A stretch of DNA of 56,410 nucleotides from Bacteroidota bacterium (GTDB taxonomy: Bacteria > Bacteroidota > Bacteroidia > Chitinophagales > JADIYW01): assembly GCA_016705125.1 (NCBI GenBank), contig JADIYW010000015.1, forward strand, positions 1 through 56,410. Reading direction: 5' to 3'. Both the position numbers and the translations under genes were made by a program. Within the stretch, counting starts at the first letter, position 1. Each line of letters begins with the position of its first letter. Of the stretch, positions 23,703 to 32,390 are shown one piece after another. Under the pieces are notes generated by a model. The model was given only the letters and a program-made list of their open reading frames with translations, was not told the origin of the DNA and ran no database searches.

Positions 23703-25157
23703 CTATCCCATTGATCCAATGTTTCTTCTTTTGTCTAGTTTAGTTACTACTTTGTTTTGTAATGATTTGAGTGCTTTCAGTAGTGTGATCCTTGTTTGGT
23801 CGGGCATTATAACTTTATCTATAAATCCTTGTGAAGCCGCCATATAAGGATTAAGAAAATGCTGTTTGTATGCTTCAATTTTTTCAGCCAAGGCTTTAGT
23901 AGGATTTTTGGAATTTTTTATTTCTTTTGAAAAAATAATTTCAAGTGCCGCATCTGAACCAACTACAGCAATTTGTGCTTGTGGCCATGCAAAATTTAAA
24001 TCTGTACCCATCATTTTAGGTCCCATAAAACCATAGGAGCCACCAATCAGTTTGCGCAAAATAAGCGTAATTTTTGGATTCGTTGCTACTGCCTGCGATT
24101 GAAAATATCGACCGCCACTGCCCAAAATTCCAGCTACTTCTTGGTCTTTTCCTGGCAATATACCTGGCGAATCAGCTAAAAAAATAATTGCAATATTATA
24201 TGCATCGCATATTTCCATAAACCGAGCTGCTTTTTTGCAACCCATATAATCGATGGAACCACTCATAAAAAATGGATTGTTTGCAATAATTCCTATCGGC
24301 TGATTGCCCATTCGTGCAAACCCAACCACCATACTGGTAGCATAATCAGGATGGATTTCAAAAAAGGAATCTGCGTCTATAATATAATTGATTATTTTCT
24401 TGATGTCATAGGCACTTTTTTCTTCTTCAGGCAAAAAAGTGTTTAATACGGGTAAAGTATCTCTTTTAGAAATTGGATAATCGGAATAGGATAAATTTCC
24501 CTTACACCATTGGGGTAAATAAGATAAAATTTGTTGTATTTTGGTAATACCATCCAAATCGTTTGTAGCTGTCTGGTTTGAAACACCCGTTAGAAAACTA
24601 TGTACCGACGCGCCACCCAGTTCTTCAAATGATACTTTTTCATTCAATACTTTTTCAATTACTTTTGGTCCAGTTAGAAATATATAACCTTGGTTTTCTA
24701 CGATAATATTAAAATCTGAAATAGAAGAAATATAAGCTGAACCACCAGCACATGCGCCACAGACAAGTGTAATATTTGGAATGTATCCTGAAATCTCACT
24801 CCATTTACGTGCTACAAGTGCTGTGTATTCTATAGATAAAACGCCTTCTTGAATCCGAGCGCCTCCTGAATCTAAAATGCCAACAATTGGACATTTGTTT
24901 TCCCTAGCAAGGTCAATTAATCGTGCTATTTTTTTGCAATGCTCTGCTCCACTTGTGCCACCCAAAAAATTGGAATCTTGCGAAAAGGCAAATACTTTTC
25001 TACCATTTATTGTACCATAGGCAGTTATTACACCATCGCCACTAAAATCTTTATTTTTATTTAGTAAATGACGTTGTTGAATTAAGGCGCCAATTTCTTC
25101 AAATTTTCCGTCATCAAATAAACACAACAATCTTTGTCTTGCTGTTAATTTTTCCAT
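23703..25157 (-). CDS. Acyl-CoA carboxylase carboxyltransferase subunit (beta)
   Basis: Both halves of the crotonase-fold carboxyltransferase are present. The N-terminal half has MEKLTARQRLLCLFDDGKFE, DSGGARIQEGV and the oxyanion-hole GACAGGSAYI. The C-terminal half has IDYMGCKKAARFMEICDAY, DSPGILPGKDQE and GGSYGFMGPKMMG. The length of 484 is slightly below the 510-residue propionyl-CoA carboxylase beta norm. It would carboxylate a short acyl-CoA with a biotin subunit encoded elsewhere. It is divergent from an adenylate-forming ligase gene. Confidence 0.85.
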   Translation of the reverse strand: MEKLTARQRLLCLFDDGKFEEIGALIQQRHLLNKNKDFSGDGVITAYGTINGRKVFAFSQDSNFLGGTSGAEHCKKIARLIDLARENKCPIVGILDSGGARIQEGVLSIEYTALVARKWSEISGYIPNITLVCGACAGGSAYISSISDFNIIVENQGYIFLTGPKVIEKVLNEKVSFEELGGASVHSFLTGVSNQTATNDLDGITKIQQILSYLPQWCKGNLSYSDYPISKRDTLPVLNTFLPEEEKSAYDIKKIINYIIDADSFFEIHPDYATSMVVGFARMGNQPIGIIANNPFFMSGSIDYMGCKKAARFMEICDAYNIAIIFLADSPGILPGKDQEVAGILGSGGRYFQSQAVATNPKITLILRKLIGGSYGFMGPKMMGTDLNFAWPQAQIAVVGSDAALEIIFSKEIKNSKNPTKALAEKIEAYKQHFLNPYMAASQGFIDKVIMPDQTRITLLKALKSLQNKVVTKLDKRRNIGSMG

Positions 25158-25346
25158 TCCAAAAGGATTTATTATTTTTTCAAATTTACATATAAAATAA
25201 GCACTTTTTAATATTTTTGTCGTAATTTTATTAAATTAAAAACACCAAAACCAAAAGATTTTGATAATTACATATAATAAAATGAATAAATATTAATATC
25301 TAACCAAATGACCCTTGACCCAATAATTCTTCATAAAAAATAAAAA

Positions 25347-26930
25347 ATGGTCTTTTCTCAATTACAACCAATTTTTTCTAGGTTTCCAAATAATATAGCA
25401 ATAGCGGAAGGAAATGAAAGAGTAATTACATTTTCAGCTTTAGAAAGGGCAATTTATGCTGCCGAGGAAAAATTAAATGCCTGTGGCTTTAAAATGGGAC
25501 ATAAATTATTAATTGCAAGTCCCAATTGTATCGATTTGATATCTATTTATTATGCTGTAGCACGAATTGGTGGAATTTTTATTCCTGTTGATCCGATTCT
25601 TTCCCGAAAGGAATTTCATATAATGGTGCAAGAAACCAATTGTGATATAATTTTGCTTAATGAGAAAATGCTTTCTAAATATCCTGATTGGGCAGAACAA
25701 AATAAGTTTGAGAAAAAGTTGAGTTTTAAATACGATCCGTTTTATGTACATTATCTGTCTTTTGAACCAGAATATATAGGAATAGGCAATAAGTTAAATA
25801 GTTTGTTTGCGAAAAACAGTGTTAAAAACGAATATGAGGTAAAAGACCTCGAGTTTTTTCATCTTTATTCTTCAGGTTCTTCCGGTAAACCTAAAGGTGC
25901 TCGGTTGACACAAAAAAATATTTTTTACCAGTGCAAAATTTGGGCAGATAATATGGGTGTTTTGCCTAGCGATAAGTTCTTATGTGGCTTACCCATTTCT
26001 CATAGTCATGGTTTAACGGTCACTTTCCCTTCATTGATGTCAGGAGCAAGTGTATATTATGTGGATGCAATGCATTTGGTACCACCACGAGTTTTTGATT
26101 ATATCGAACAACATGGCATTACTTTAATGAGTGGTGTGCCTTATTTTTTCAAAGTATTGTTAAATTACCCGCAAGACATACGATCCAAAATAAAAACGCT
26201 AAGAATGGCCATATGTGGTAGCGCTCCAATGGCTGAAATTTTAGGTCATCAATTTCTCGAAAAATTTGGCTTGCATATTCATCAGGCTTTCGGTATTTCA
26301 GAAATTGGCATTATTTGCCTCAATCATATGGACGAAAAGGGAAGCAAATATGGGTCTGTAGGTAAAGTATTTAAAGAATTTGAGTATAAGATTGTTGATG
26401 AATCAAATCAGATTTGCAATGTTGGAGAGCGAGGTCATTTTTTAGTCAAATCTCCAGGGTTGGCACTTGGCTATTCAAATGCAAATGAAGAAGAAAAAAA
26501 GATGTTTGTGGATGGGTGGTTTCATACTCAGGATGTTGTGGAAGAGGATGAATATGGGCAGATTTTTGTAATTGGTCGGAAAAGTAATTTTATAAACGTA
26601 AATGGCAATAAGGTATTTCCGGCCGAGGTGGAAAAGGTGATTTTGGGCCTTGAAGCGGTGAAAGATTGCGCTGTTATGGGTCATAAAGATGAAGATGCAG
26701 GGGAATTGGTGCGTGCTTTTATTGTGCCTTCAAGTATTATCACGGTGGAAGACATCAGAAATCATTGCTTAAAACACCTTACCTCTTATAAAATACCAAG
26801 AATTATAGATATTGTTGAAGAATTACCGCACAGTTCCACAGGTAAAATAATGTATAATAAGATTGATAAATCAAATATCAACATTAATCAAGAAATGGAT
26901 GTTGAGGACGAAGATTTATTGGTTTATTAA
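25347..26930 (+). CDS. Class I adenylate-forming acyl-CoA synthetase/ligase
   Basis: The AMP-binding signature YSSGSSGKPKGARLTQ (P-loop) is near residue 175, with FGISEIGIICLNH (A5), GWFHTQDVVEEDEYGQIFVIGR (A7-A8 hinge) and SSTGKIMYNKID (A10 lysine). This order defines acyl-CoA synthetases and related ligases. The acyl substrate cannot be named from sequence. The divergent acyl-CoA carboxylase subunit suggests a shared role in acyl-CoA metabolism, perhaps for unusual lipids or polyketides. No carrier protein is seen. Confidence 0.82.
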   Translation: MVFSQLQPIFSRFPNNIAIAEGNERVITFSALERAIYAAEEKLNACGFKMGHKLLIASPNCIDLISIYYAVARIGGIFIPVDPILSRKEFHIMVQETNCDIILLNEKMLSKYPDWAEQNKFEKKLSFKYDPFYVHYLSFEPEYIGIGNKLNSLFAKNSVKNEYEVKDLEFFHLYSSGSSGKPKGARLTQKNIFYQCKIWADNMGVLPSDKFLCGLPISHSHGLTVTFPSLMSGASVYYVDAMHLVPPRVFDYIEQHGITLMSGVPYFFKVLLNYPQDIRSKIKTLRMAICGSAPMAEILGHQFLEKFGLHIHQAFGISEIGIICLNHMDEKGSKYGSVGKVFKEFEYKIVDESNQICNVGERGHFLVKSPGLALGYSNANEEEKKMFVDGWFHTQDVVEEDEYGQIFVIGRKSNFINVNGNKVFPAEVEKVILGLEAVKDCAVMGHKDEDAGELVRAFIVPSSIITVEDIRNHCLKHLTSYKIPRIIDIVEELPHSSTGKIMYNKIDKSNININQEMDVEDEDLLVY

Positions 26931-27028
26931 GTAATTATTAATGACTCAAAGAATTTAGTCATCCAATTTCAATTTTCTATTTTCTAATTCCCAATTTCTA
27001 TTTACTATTTTCTATTTCCCAATTCTCT

Positions 27029-28345
27029 CTACAAACTAGCATATAAATCAAAATCGGTAGCATCGTCAATGGTTGCTTCTACAAAATCACCAACACGGCA
27101 GAAATGTTTTTTTGCATCTATAAGTACCTCATTGTCAACCTCTGGCGAATCAAATTCGGTTCGACCAACAAAAAAGCCGCCTTCTTTTCTGTCAATTAAT
27201 ACTTTGAATGTTTTGCCTATTTTCTCGTCATTTTTCTTCGTCGAAATTTCTTGTTGTATTTCCATCAAAATTGCCGCTCGCTCTTCTTTTATTTCACCAG
27301 GTACATCATCTTCAAAATCGTGGGCAATCGTATTTTCTTCATGGCTATACATAAATACACCCAATCGCTCGAATTCCATTTCTTTAACAAAATCACACAA
27401 TTCCTTGAAATCTTCTTCGGTTTCGCCCGGAAAACCTACTAGCATGGTTGTTCTTAAAGCAATTTCTGGCAGTATGTTTCTGATTTGTTTTATTAAATCT
27501 ATCGTTTCCCCTTTTGTAATTTGCCGTTTCATGGCTTTTAAAATTGGGTCGCTAATGTGCTGCAAAGGAATGTCTAAATAATTACAAACCTTATCATTCT
27601 CTTTTATACTTTCAATTATCTCAATCGGAAACTTCGACGGATAAGCATAGTGCAATCTTATCCATTCGATGCCATCTACTTCATTTAAAGCTTTAAGTAA
27701 TTTTGGTAATTCCCTTGATTTATAAATATCTAAGCCATAATATGTAAGTTCTTGTGCAATCAACATTATCTCTTTTACGCCCTGTCTAGCCAATGATTTT
27801 GTTTCTTCTACCAGCGATTCTATGGTTCTCGATATATGCTTTCCACGCATCAATGGGATAGCGCAAAAAGAACAAGTTCGGTTGCAGCCTTCCGAAATTT
27901 TCAAATATGCATAATGCATTGGTGTAGCCAATACCCTTTCGCCAATTAAATCATGCTTATAGTCGGCATTCAATTTCTCCAACAAAGCAGGCATTTCTAG
28001 TGTTCCAAAAAAGGCATCTACGGCTGGTATTTCTTCTTCCAAATCATCTTTGTATCGTTGCGACAAACAACCTGTAACAAATAATTTATCAATTTCGCCT
28101 TTCTGTTTTTTGTCGGCATATGTCAAAATAGTATTGATTGATTCTTCTTTTGCCCTATCAATGAAACCGCAAGTATTTATGATTATAATATTTGAATCGT
28201 CTTTTGTGGCTTCCTCACTTTGGTGCGAAACTTCATAATCATTATATTTCAATTGACTAACCAATACTTCAGAATCCACTAAATTTTTGGAACAACCTAA
28301 TGTGATAACGTTTATTTTGTCCTTTTTATGTGATTTTGTTTTCAT
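27029..28345 (-). CDS. rimO: Ribosomal protein S12 methylthiotransferase
   Basis: A UPF0004 domain (TLGCSKNLVDSE) is followed by the radical-SAM CxxxCxxC motif (CNRTCSFCAIP) and a C-terminal TRAM region. NVITLGCSKNLVDSEVL is characteristic of RimO rather than MiaB. It methylthiolates an Asp of ribosomal protein S12. The length of 438 is normal. It follows ftsY on the same strand with a 48-base gap. Confidence 0.93.
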   Translation of the reverse strand: MKTKSHKKDKINVITLGCSKNLVDSEVLVSQLKYNDYEVSHQSEEATKDDSNIIIINTCGFIDRAKEESINTILTYADKKQKGEIDKLFVTGCLSQRYKDDLEEEIPAVDAFFGTLEMPALLEKLNADYKHDLIGERVLATPMHYAYLKISEGCNRTCSFCAIPLMRGKHISRTIESLVEETKSLARQGVKEIMLIAQELTYYGLDIYKSRELPKLLKALNEVDGIEWIRLHYAYPSKFPIEIIESIKENDKVCNYLDIPLQHISDPILKAMKRQITKGETIDLIKQIRNILPEIALRTTMLVGFPGETEEDFKELCDFVKEMEFERLGVFMYSHEENTIAHDFEDDVPGEIKEERAAILMEIQQEISTKKNDEKIGKTFKVLIDRKEGGFFVGRTEFDSPEVDNEVLIDAKKHFCRVGDFVEATIDDATDFDLYASL

Positions 28346-28393
28346 GGTAAATCGTAAATTTTAATAATTGTATCGTGTATCAAGACAAAAAAA

Positions 28394-29374
28394 CTATTTA
28401 TTGAACAACATTTCTACAAATACTTCTCTGTTGAAAACTTGTAATTGTTCCATTTTTTCGCCCAAACCTATATATTTAATAGGAATTTTGAATTCATCTG
28501 CAATACTTAATATTACACCACCTTTTGCAGTTCCATCTAATTTTGTAACCGCCAATGCCGTTACTTGTGTTACTGCCGAAAATTGCTTCGCTTGTTCAAT
28601 TGCATTTTGTCCTGTAGTGGCATCTAATACTAGTATCACTTCATGTGGCGAATCGGGTACCACTTTCGACATTACTCTTTTTATTTTGGATAACTCATCC
28701 ATCAAGCCTACCTTATTGTGCAATCGGCCAGCGGTGTCAATAATTACTACATCATAGTTTTTCGAAACTGCCGATTGTACAGTGTCAAAAGCAACAGCCG
28801 CAGGGTCGCTGCCCATGCCTTGTTTTACAATAGGTACTCCTACCCGCTCCGACCAAATAGTAAGTTGGTCAACGGCCGCAGCTCTAAACGTATCAGCAGC
28901 ACCCAAGCAAACGGAAAGTCCGGCCCTTTTAAATTGATAGGCTAATTTTCCAATAGTGGTCGTTTTGCCTACTCCATTTACGCCTACTACCATTATTATA
29001 AACGGTTTTTTGTCGCTAGGAACCGAAAAACTCTGAATATCTTTAGTATTATTTTCAGCCAATAATCGACTGATTTCATCCTTTAAGATATTATTTAGGT
29101 CATTGGTATTTATGTATTTGTCTCTCGATACGCGTTCTTCTAATCGATCAATTATTTTGATGGTAGTAGCCAAGCTCACATCTGATGAAATAAGAATTTC
29201 CTCCAGCTGATCCAAGAAATCGATATCAACCGTCGATTTTCCTGCTACTGCTTTGCTTATTTTCGAGAAAAAACCTTCTTTCGTCTTTTCTAATCCTTGC
29301 TGTAGTTGTTCTTCTTCTTGTTGTACTTGCTCCTCGGGTTTGCTCTTTCCAAAAAAACGCTTAAAAATACTCAT
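28394..29374 (-). CDS. ftsY: Signal recognition particle receptor FtsY
   Basis: The N-terminal helical domain is short (to about residue 105). The GTPase motifs are GVNGVGKTTTIGKLA (G1), DTFRAAAVDQL (G2), DTAGR (G3) and TKLDGTAKGG (G4-like) with GLGEKMEQLQVF near the end. FtsY docks ribosome-SRP complexes at the membrane. It starts 98 bases beyond the preceding ribosomal gene cluster, from which a strong terminator separates it. Confidence 0.95.
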   Translation of the reverse strand: MSIFKRFFGKSKPEEQVQQEEEQLQQGLEKTKEGFFSKISKAVAGKSTVDIDFLDQLEEILISSDVSLATTIKIIDRLEERVSRDKYINTNDLNNILKDEISRLLAENNTKDIQSFSVPSDKKPFIIMVVGVNGVGKTTTIGKLAYQFKRAGLSVCLGAADTFRAAAVDQLTIWSERVGVPIVKQGMGSDPAAVAFDTVQSAVSKNYDVVIIDTAGRLHNKVGLMDELSKIKRVMSKVVPDSPHEVILVLDATTGQNAIEQAKQFSAVTQVTALAVTKLDGTAKGGVILSIADEFKIPIKYIGLGEKMEQLQVFNREVFVEMLFNK

Positions 29375-29414
29375 GGCTTATTCATTTATTATTTTATCAA
29401 AATGCTCCACAAAT

Positions 29415-29451
29415 TAAAAAAGCCTCCCAATGCCAATAGCAGGGAAGCTTT
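29415..29451 (-). terminator. Rho-independent terminator of the rpmB-rpmG-DUF4295 operon
   Basis: On the minus strand AAAGCTTCCC (29451-29442) pairs with GGGAGGCTTT (29428-29419) as ten pairs including one G-U, with a 13-base loop, and runs into a T-tract. It lies 21 bases after the DUF4295 stop. Confidence 0.85.
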
Positions 29452-29472
29452 AATATTCGATTGTAGTCAATT

Positions 29473-29640
29473 TTAGCCTTTTAGGGCTTCTTGAAGATTG
29501 TCTTTGTGTACAATTTTTTCTTTGAACACATAAGCACCAGTTTTATCAGACTTTACAGCTCTGATAACCTTAACCATATTTTTAGACTCTCCTGCATTTT
29601 TACCCCTATCTACACGGGCATTCTTTGAAACCTTAGCCAT
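29473..29640 (-). CDS. DUF4295 family small protein
   Basis: A 55-residue basic protein beginning MAKVSKNARVDRGKNAG and ending DNLQEALKG, too short to be listed by most ORF cut-offs. It matches the DUF4295 family, found next to rpmG and rpmB in Bacteroidota and thought to be ribosome-associated. It starts 2 bases after the rpmG stop and is the last gene before the terminator. Confidence 0.85.
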   Translation of the reverse strand: MAKVSKNARVDRGKNAGESKNMVKVIRAVKSDKTGAYVFKEKIVHKDNLQEALKG

Positions 29641-29642
29641 AA

Positions 29643-29828
29643 TTATTTAATTTCTTTGTGAACGGTAACTTTTTTCATAATCGGGTTGAATTTTTTCAAT
29701 TCCAACCTTTCAGGTGTATTTTTCCTGTTTTTCTTAGTGATATATCGGCTTGTTCCACCTAAACCACTCAATTTGTGCTCTGTACACTCTAGAATCACTT
29801 GAATTCTATTCCCTTTTTTCTTTGCCAT
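29643..29828 (-). CDS. rpmG: 50S ribosomal protein L33
   Basis: The 61-residue basic protein starts MAKKKGNRIQVILECTEHK and contains RYITKKNRKNTPERLELKK, the usual L33 pattern; only one Cys is seen, so it is of the zinc-free type. It lies 12 bases after the rpmB stop in the same operon. Confidence 0.95.
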   Translation of the reverse strand: MAKKKGNRIQVILECTEHKLSGLGGTSRYITKKNRKNTPERLELKKFNPIMKKVTVHKEIK

Positions 29829-29840
29829 GATCTTCTTTTT

Positions 29841-30086
29841 TTAGAAACCTAGAGAGATTTCACCTTTCTTTTCTAACTCTTTTAAATAGACATAAATGCC
29901 TTTTTTATTTATAGTCCTAATCACTTGAGTACATACTTTTAATTCGATGTATCTACCAATTTCTGGGATATAAAAACTTTTCTTCTGTAAGTTCGGAAGA
30001 AATTTTCTTTTGGTCTTTACATTCGAGTGCGACACCGAGTGACCGCTGATAGGACCTTTACCTGATAATTCACAAAAATTTGCCAT
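29841..30086 (-). CDS. rpmB: 50S ribosomal protein L28
   Basis: The 81-residue protein carries the L28 start with GKGPISGHSVSHSNVKTKRKF. VCTQVIRTINKKGIYVYLKE closes the domain. It is the first gene of the rpmB-rpmG-DUF4295 operon; tRNA-Arg lies upstream on the same strand. Confidence 0.95.
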   Translation of the reverse strand: MANFCELSGKGPISGHSVSHSNVKTKRKFLPNLQKKSFYIPEIGRYIELKVCTQVIRTINKKGIYVYLKELEKKGEISLGF

Positions 30087-30161
30087 TTCGTTGTTCTATT
30101 TTTTAATAACGGTGCAAAGGTAGTTATTTTTTTCAAATTAAAAAACTACTTTTCCACATTG

Positions 30162-30235
30162 TGGTCGCGAAGGGAGTCGAACCCCTAACCTTCTGATTCG
30201 TAGTCAGATGCTCTATCCAATTGAGCTACGTGACC
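30162..30235 (-). tRNA. tRNA-Arg (anticodon ACG)
   Basis: A full cloverleaf is read on the minus strand: acceptor GGTCACG/CGCGACC with one mismatch, D-arm GCTC-AATTGGATA-GAGC, anticodon arm TCTGA-CTACGAA-TCAGA with anticodon ACG, and T-arm AGGGG-TTCGACT-CCCTT. CCA is not encoded. It lies 75 bases upstream of rpmB on the same strand. The ordinary arrangement here contrasts with the permuted elements at 6088-6704. Confidence 0.95.
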
Positions 30236-30310
30236 TTTCCCATTTTATTGGGACTGCAAAGGTAATTTATTTTTTAAAATATTAAAATTATTATACCTTT
30301 AAATTTATTT

Positions 30311-30480
30311 TTTTGGGCCTTCCCACAAGGGTCGGGCTTTCCGATTGTTCGGAACACTTGTATCTTTTTTGCCTATCCCCTACGGCCAACCAAAAAAAAG
30401 GATACCGCTTCCTCCGATGGGCATTTTCTTCCAAAAAAAGGATACCGCTTCCTCCGATGGAGCCCTCACGCGGGCAACAT
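30311..30480. repeat. Structured intergenic repeat with a 28-bp tandem direct repeat
   Basis: This fills the 337-base gap between tRNA-Arg and parD. A 28-bp unit (starting A7 GGATACCGCTT) occurs at 30393-30420 and 30433-30460, period 40. The left unit can also pair back with GTATC-TTTTTT at about 30359-30370 to form a hairpin. The style, with higher GC than its flanks, resembles interspersed palindromic elements in Bacteroidota genomes; I cannot confirm copies elsewhere. An open frame of 158 residues read through it into parD is not a real extension of that gene. Confidence 0.6.
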
Positions 30481-30532
30481 TTCGGTTAATTTTAATTTTT
30501 CGTCCTAGAAAAAACAACTTTTTCTTTAATAA

Positions 30533-30554
30533 TTACCAAATTTTGGTAACTTTG
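30533..30554 (+). promoter_or_regulatory. parDE promoter with palindromic operator
   Basis: A perfect palindrome TTACCAAA-T-TTTGGTAA (30533-30549) overlaps a -7 box TAACTTTG (30547-30554). The parD start follows 19 bases later. The overlap predicts repression by the ParD antitoxin or the ParDE complex, the usual autoregulation of this family. Confidence 0.65.
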
Positions 30555-30572
30555 TTAAAAATAAAAAAAATT

Positions 30573-30821
30573 ATGGGCCGAAATACATCTGTTTCTCTCG
30601 GAAACTATTTTGAGAACTTTGTTGATAGCAGAGTTTCAGAAGGAAGATTTAAAAACGCTAGCGAAGTTATTCGAGCTGGTTTAAGATTGTTAGAAGAGGA
30701 AGAAAGCAAAATTATTGCACTTAAAAAAGCTATCAGCGAAGGGATTGAAAGCGGAATCGCAAAAGACTTTGATCCAATAAAAAATCTTGAATCGTTGAAA
30801 GCCAAAAAGAGAAATGGCTAA
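30573..30821 (+). CDS. parD: ParD-like antitoxin
   Basis: The ATG at 30573 (MGRNTSVSLGNYFENFVDS) gives an 82-residue protein with a ribbon-helix-helix N-terminus and the ParD/CC2985 pattern SEGRFKNASEVIRAGLRLLEEEE. The C-terminal part should wrap the toxin. It overlaps the toxin gene by 8 bases. I rejected longer starts because they run through the upstream repeat and the operator. Confidence 0.88.
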   Translation: MGRNTSVSLGNYFENFVDSRVSEGRFKNASEVIRAGLRLLEEEESKIIALKKAISEGIESGIAKDFDPIKNLESLKAKKRNG

Positions 30822-31113
30822 ATACAAATTAACAAACAAAGCGGTAGAAGATTTATCCAAGATTTGGGATTATCCATACGAAGTTTGGTTTGAGAATCAA
30901 GCTGACAAATATTATTTTGAACTTCTTGAAGATTGTAAAGTATTGACAGAAAATCAAAACTTAGGAAAAAATTATAATGAGATTGACAAAGATATTTTTG
31001 GTTATAAATCTGGACAACATATAATATTCTTCAGAATAATTAGCGAAAACGAAATTGAAATTACTAGATTTTTGCATTCTAGAATGGATTTGAAAAACAG
31101 AATCCAAGAATAA
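30814..31113 (+). CDS. ParE-like toxin (RelE/ParE superfamily)
   Basis: The 99 residues begin MAKYKLTNKAVEDLSKIWDY, the two-helix start of ParE toxins, and end with IEITRFLHSRMDL, the last strand. SGQHIIFFRI is the central strand. ParE poisons DNA gyrase; some relatives cut mRNA instead, and the sequence alone does not decide. It is translationally coupled to the antitoxin. Confidence 0.88.
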   Translation: MAKYKLTNKAVEDLSKIWDYPYEVWFENQADKYYFELLEDCKVLTENQNLGKNYNEIDKDIFGYKSGQHIIFFRIISENEIEITRFLHSRMDLKNRIQE

Positions 31114-31501
31114 AACTACAGTTAATAGCAGGTTTGCAAAATGAAGGGTTTTGTGCCCAATTTGAGGTTGGTTTTGTAATTTCAAACTCAGTTTTTAACC
31201 GAAAAAGTTAGGCATCCGACACATCGACAAGCTGCAAAAAGATGTAGGATTAATGATTTCAGATTTGGTTCACCCACAAACTTTTCCAAATCTTTTTCCA
31301 GTGGTGAAGAGATTTGGAAAAGTTGAGGACGGTTTATTTTCCTTACTTAATACTTTGTACCAAATACTTATTACTTTCTTTCTTTGGGAACTTTGCGTAT
31401 ATTTTCTTTGTGTTCTTTGCGGTTATGTTTTTTTTAAAATCCGTTTTTAACACAAATTTTGCAAATTGCCACAAAAAATCTCACATCTAACTTCTCACCC
31501 C
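31114..31501. other. Gene-free region downstream of the toxin, with a 15-bp inverted repeat
   Basis: A perfect 15-bp inverted repeat (31279-31293 and 31310-31324, 16-base loop) is the only clear structure. Behind it lie T-rich phrases like CTTTGCG...CTTTGCGG, seen commonly in Bacteroidota intergenic DNA. A 65-residue frame over this part has no protein-like character. The hairpin could end parDE transcription, although it lies about 165 bases downstream. Confidence 0.5.
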
Positions 31502-32275
31502 TCAAAATCGCTTCAGCTTCCTCTTTATCATCCAATCTATTAAAGAAGGGAAATGACGTTTTATCCAAAAGGTAATTTTTGAATCAAAACCTGGCAGGAT
31601 ATAAAAGGATTTTGTTCCCAAACTTTCAAATACTGCAGCAGCAATTTTTTCTGGTTTTAATAACCCACCTCCTTCTGAAATGGCTTTTGTTTCGATTGGT
31701 TTGGTTTTATTCTCGGCTTCTAATCCTGGGGTTTCTGTATCTGGTGGACACAAAACTTTTATTTCTACTCCATGCTTCGCTCCTTCTTGCCTCAAACTTT
31801 CGGAAAACCCAATGATGGCAAATTTGCTAGCAGCATAATCGGTATAGCCAAATACACCCAAAAAACCTGCCACTGAGGAAGTATTGATTATAATACCATT
31901 TTTTCTATTTTTCATTAGCGGAAAAATAAATTGGCAAGGATGAACGATGCCTAATATATTTGTATTTAAAGTAGCTGCAAATTCATCTGAACTAATTTTT
32001 TCAAAATAATTAGGTTTGGCTCGTCCTACACAATTTATTAAAACATCGGGTACGCCTAGTTTTTGGATGGCCAAATCTAAGGTTGCACTCATTGGAACAT
32101 AATTGGTGGTGTCGCATTCAAAAACAGAACAATTGCTTCCAAGCTGCCCTTTTATTTCGTTTAGTTTGTTTGTATTTCGAGCAAATACAGCAATTTGATA
32201 CCCTTTTTCAATAAACAATGTAGAAATTGCAAGTCCAATTCCCTGCGAGCCACCCGTTATAAATGCAATTTTCAT
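31502..32275 (-). CDS. SDR oxidoreductase, 3-ketosphinganine reductase-like
   Basis: A Rossmann start FITGGSQGIGLAI (NAD(P) site) and the catalytic YAASK motif mark a classical short-chain dehydrogenase. LCPPDTETPGLEAENKTKP near residue 180 matches the signature of 3-ketodihydrosphingosine reductases, as does the GLLKPEKIA segment. Bacteroidota make sphingolipids, so this is plausibly the second step of that pathway; the palmitoyltransferase is not in the window. The alternative is a general SDR. Confidence 0.7.
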   Translation of the reverse strand: MKIAFITGGSQGIGLAISTLFIEKGYQIAVFARNTNKLNEIKGQLGSNCSVFECDTTNYVPMSATLDLAIQKLGVPDVLINCVGRAKPNYFEKISSDEFAATLNTNILGIVHPCQFIFPLMKNRKNGIIINTSSVAGFLGVFGYTDYAASKFAIIGFSESLRQEGAKHGVEIKVLCPPDTETPGLEAENKTKPIETKAISEGGGLLKPEKIAAAVFESLGTKSFYILPGFDSKITFWIKRHFPSLIDWMIKRKLKRF

Positions 32276-32390
32276 CTTTTTAATTTAAATAGTGTCGTTT
32301 TTATTTATTTATTTTTCAAATTTAAGAATAAAACCTATTTTTATTGAAAATTCTGCTATTCCATTAAAATAAAGAAACTCGAATTCTATA

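Noticed and set aside
26931..27028. Hairpin ATGACT...AGTCAT and CTATTT-type repeats between two convergent genes
   Set aside because: Only 6 bp with no T-tract; too weak to call a terminator.
30345..30572. An N-terminal extension of parD
   Set aside because: It runs through a 28-bp repeat, the -7 box and the operator palindrome; the ATG at 30573 starts a complete ribbon-helix-helix domain.
31253..31450. A 65-codon frame after parE
   Set aside because: It contains the inverted repeat and low-complexity T-rich phrases, with no conserved-looking segment.
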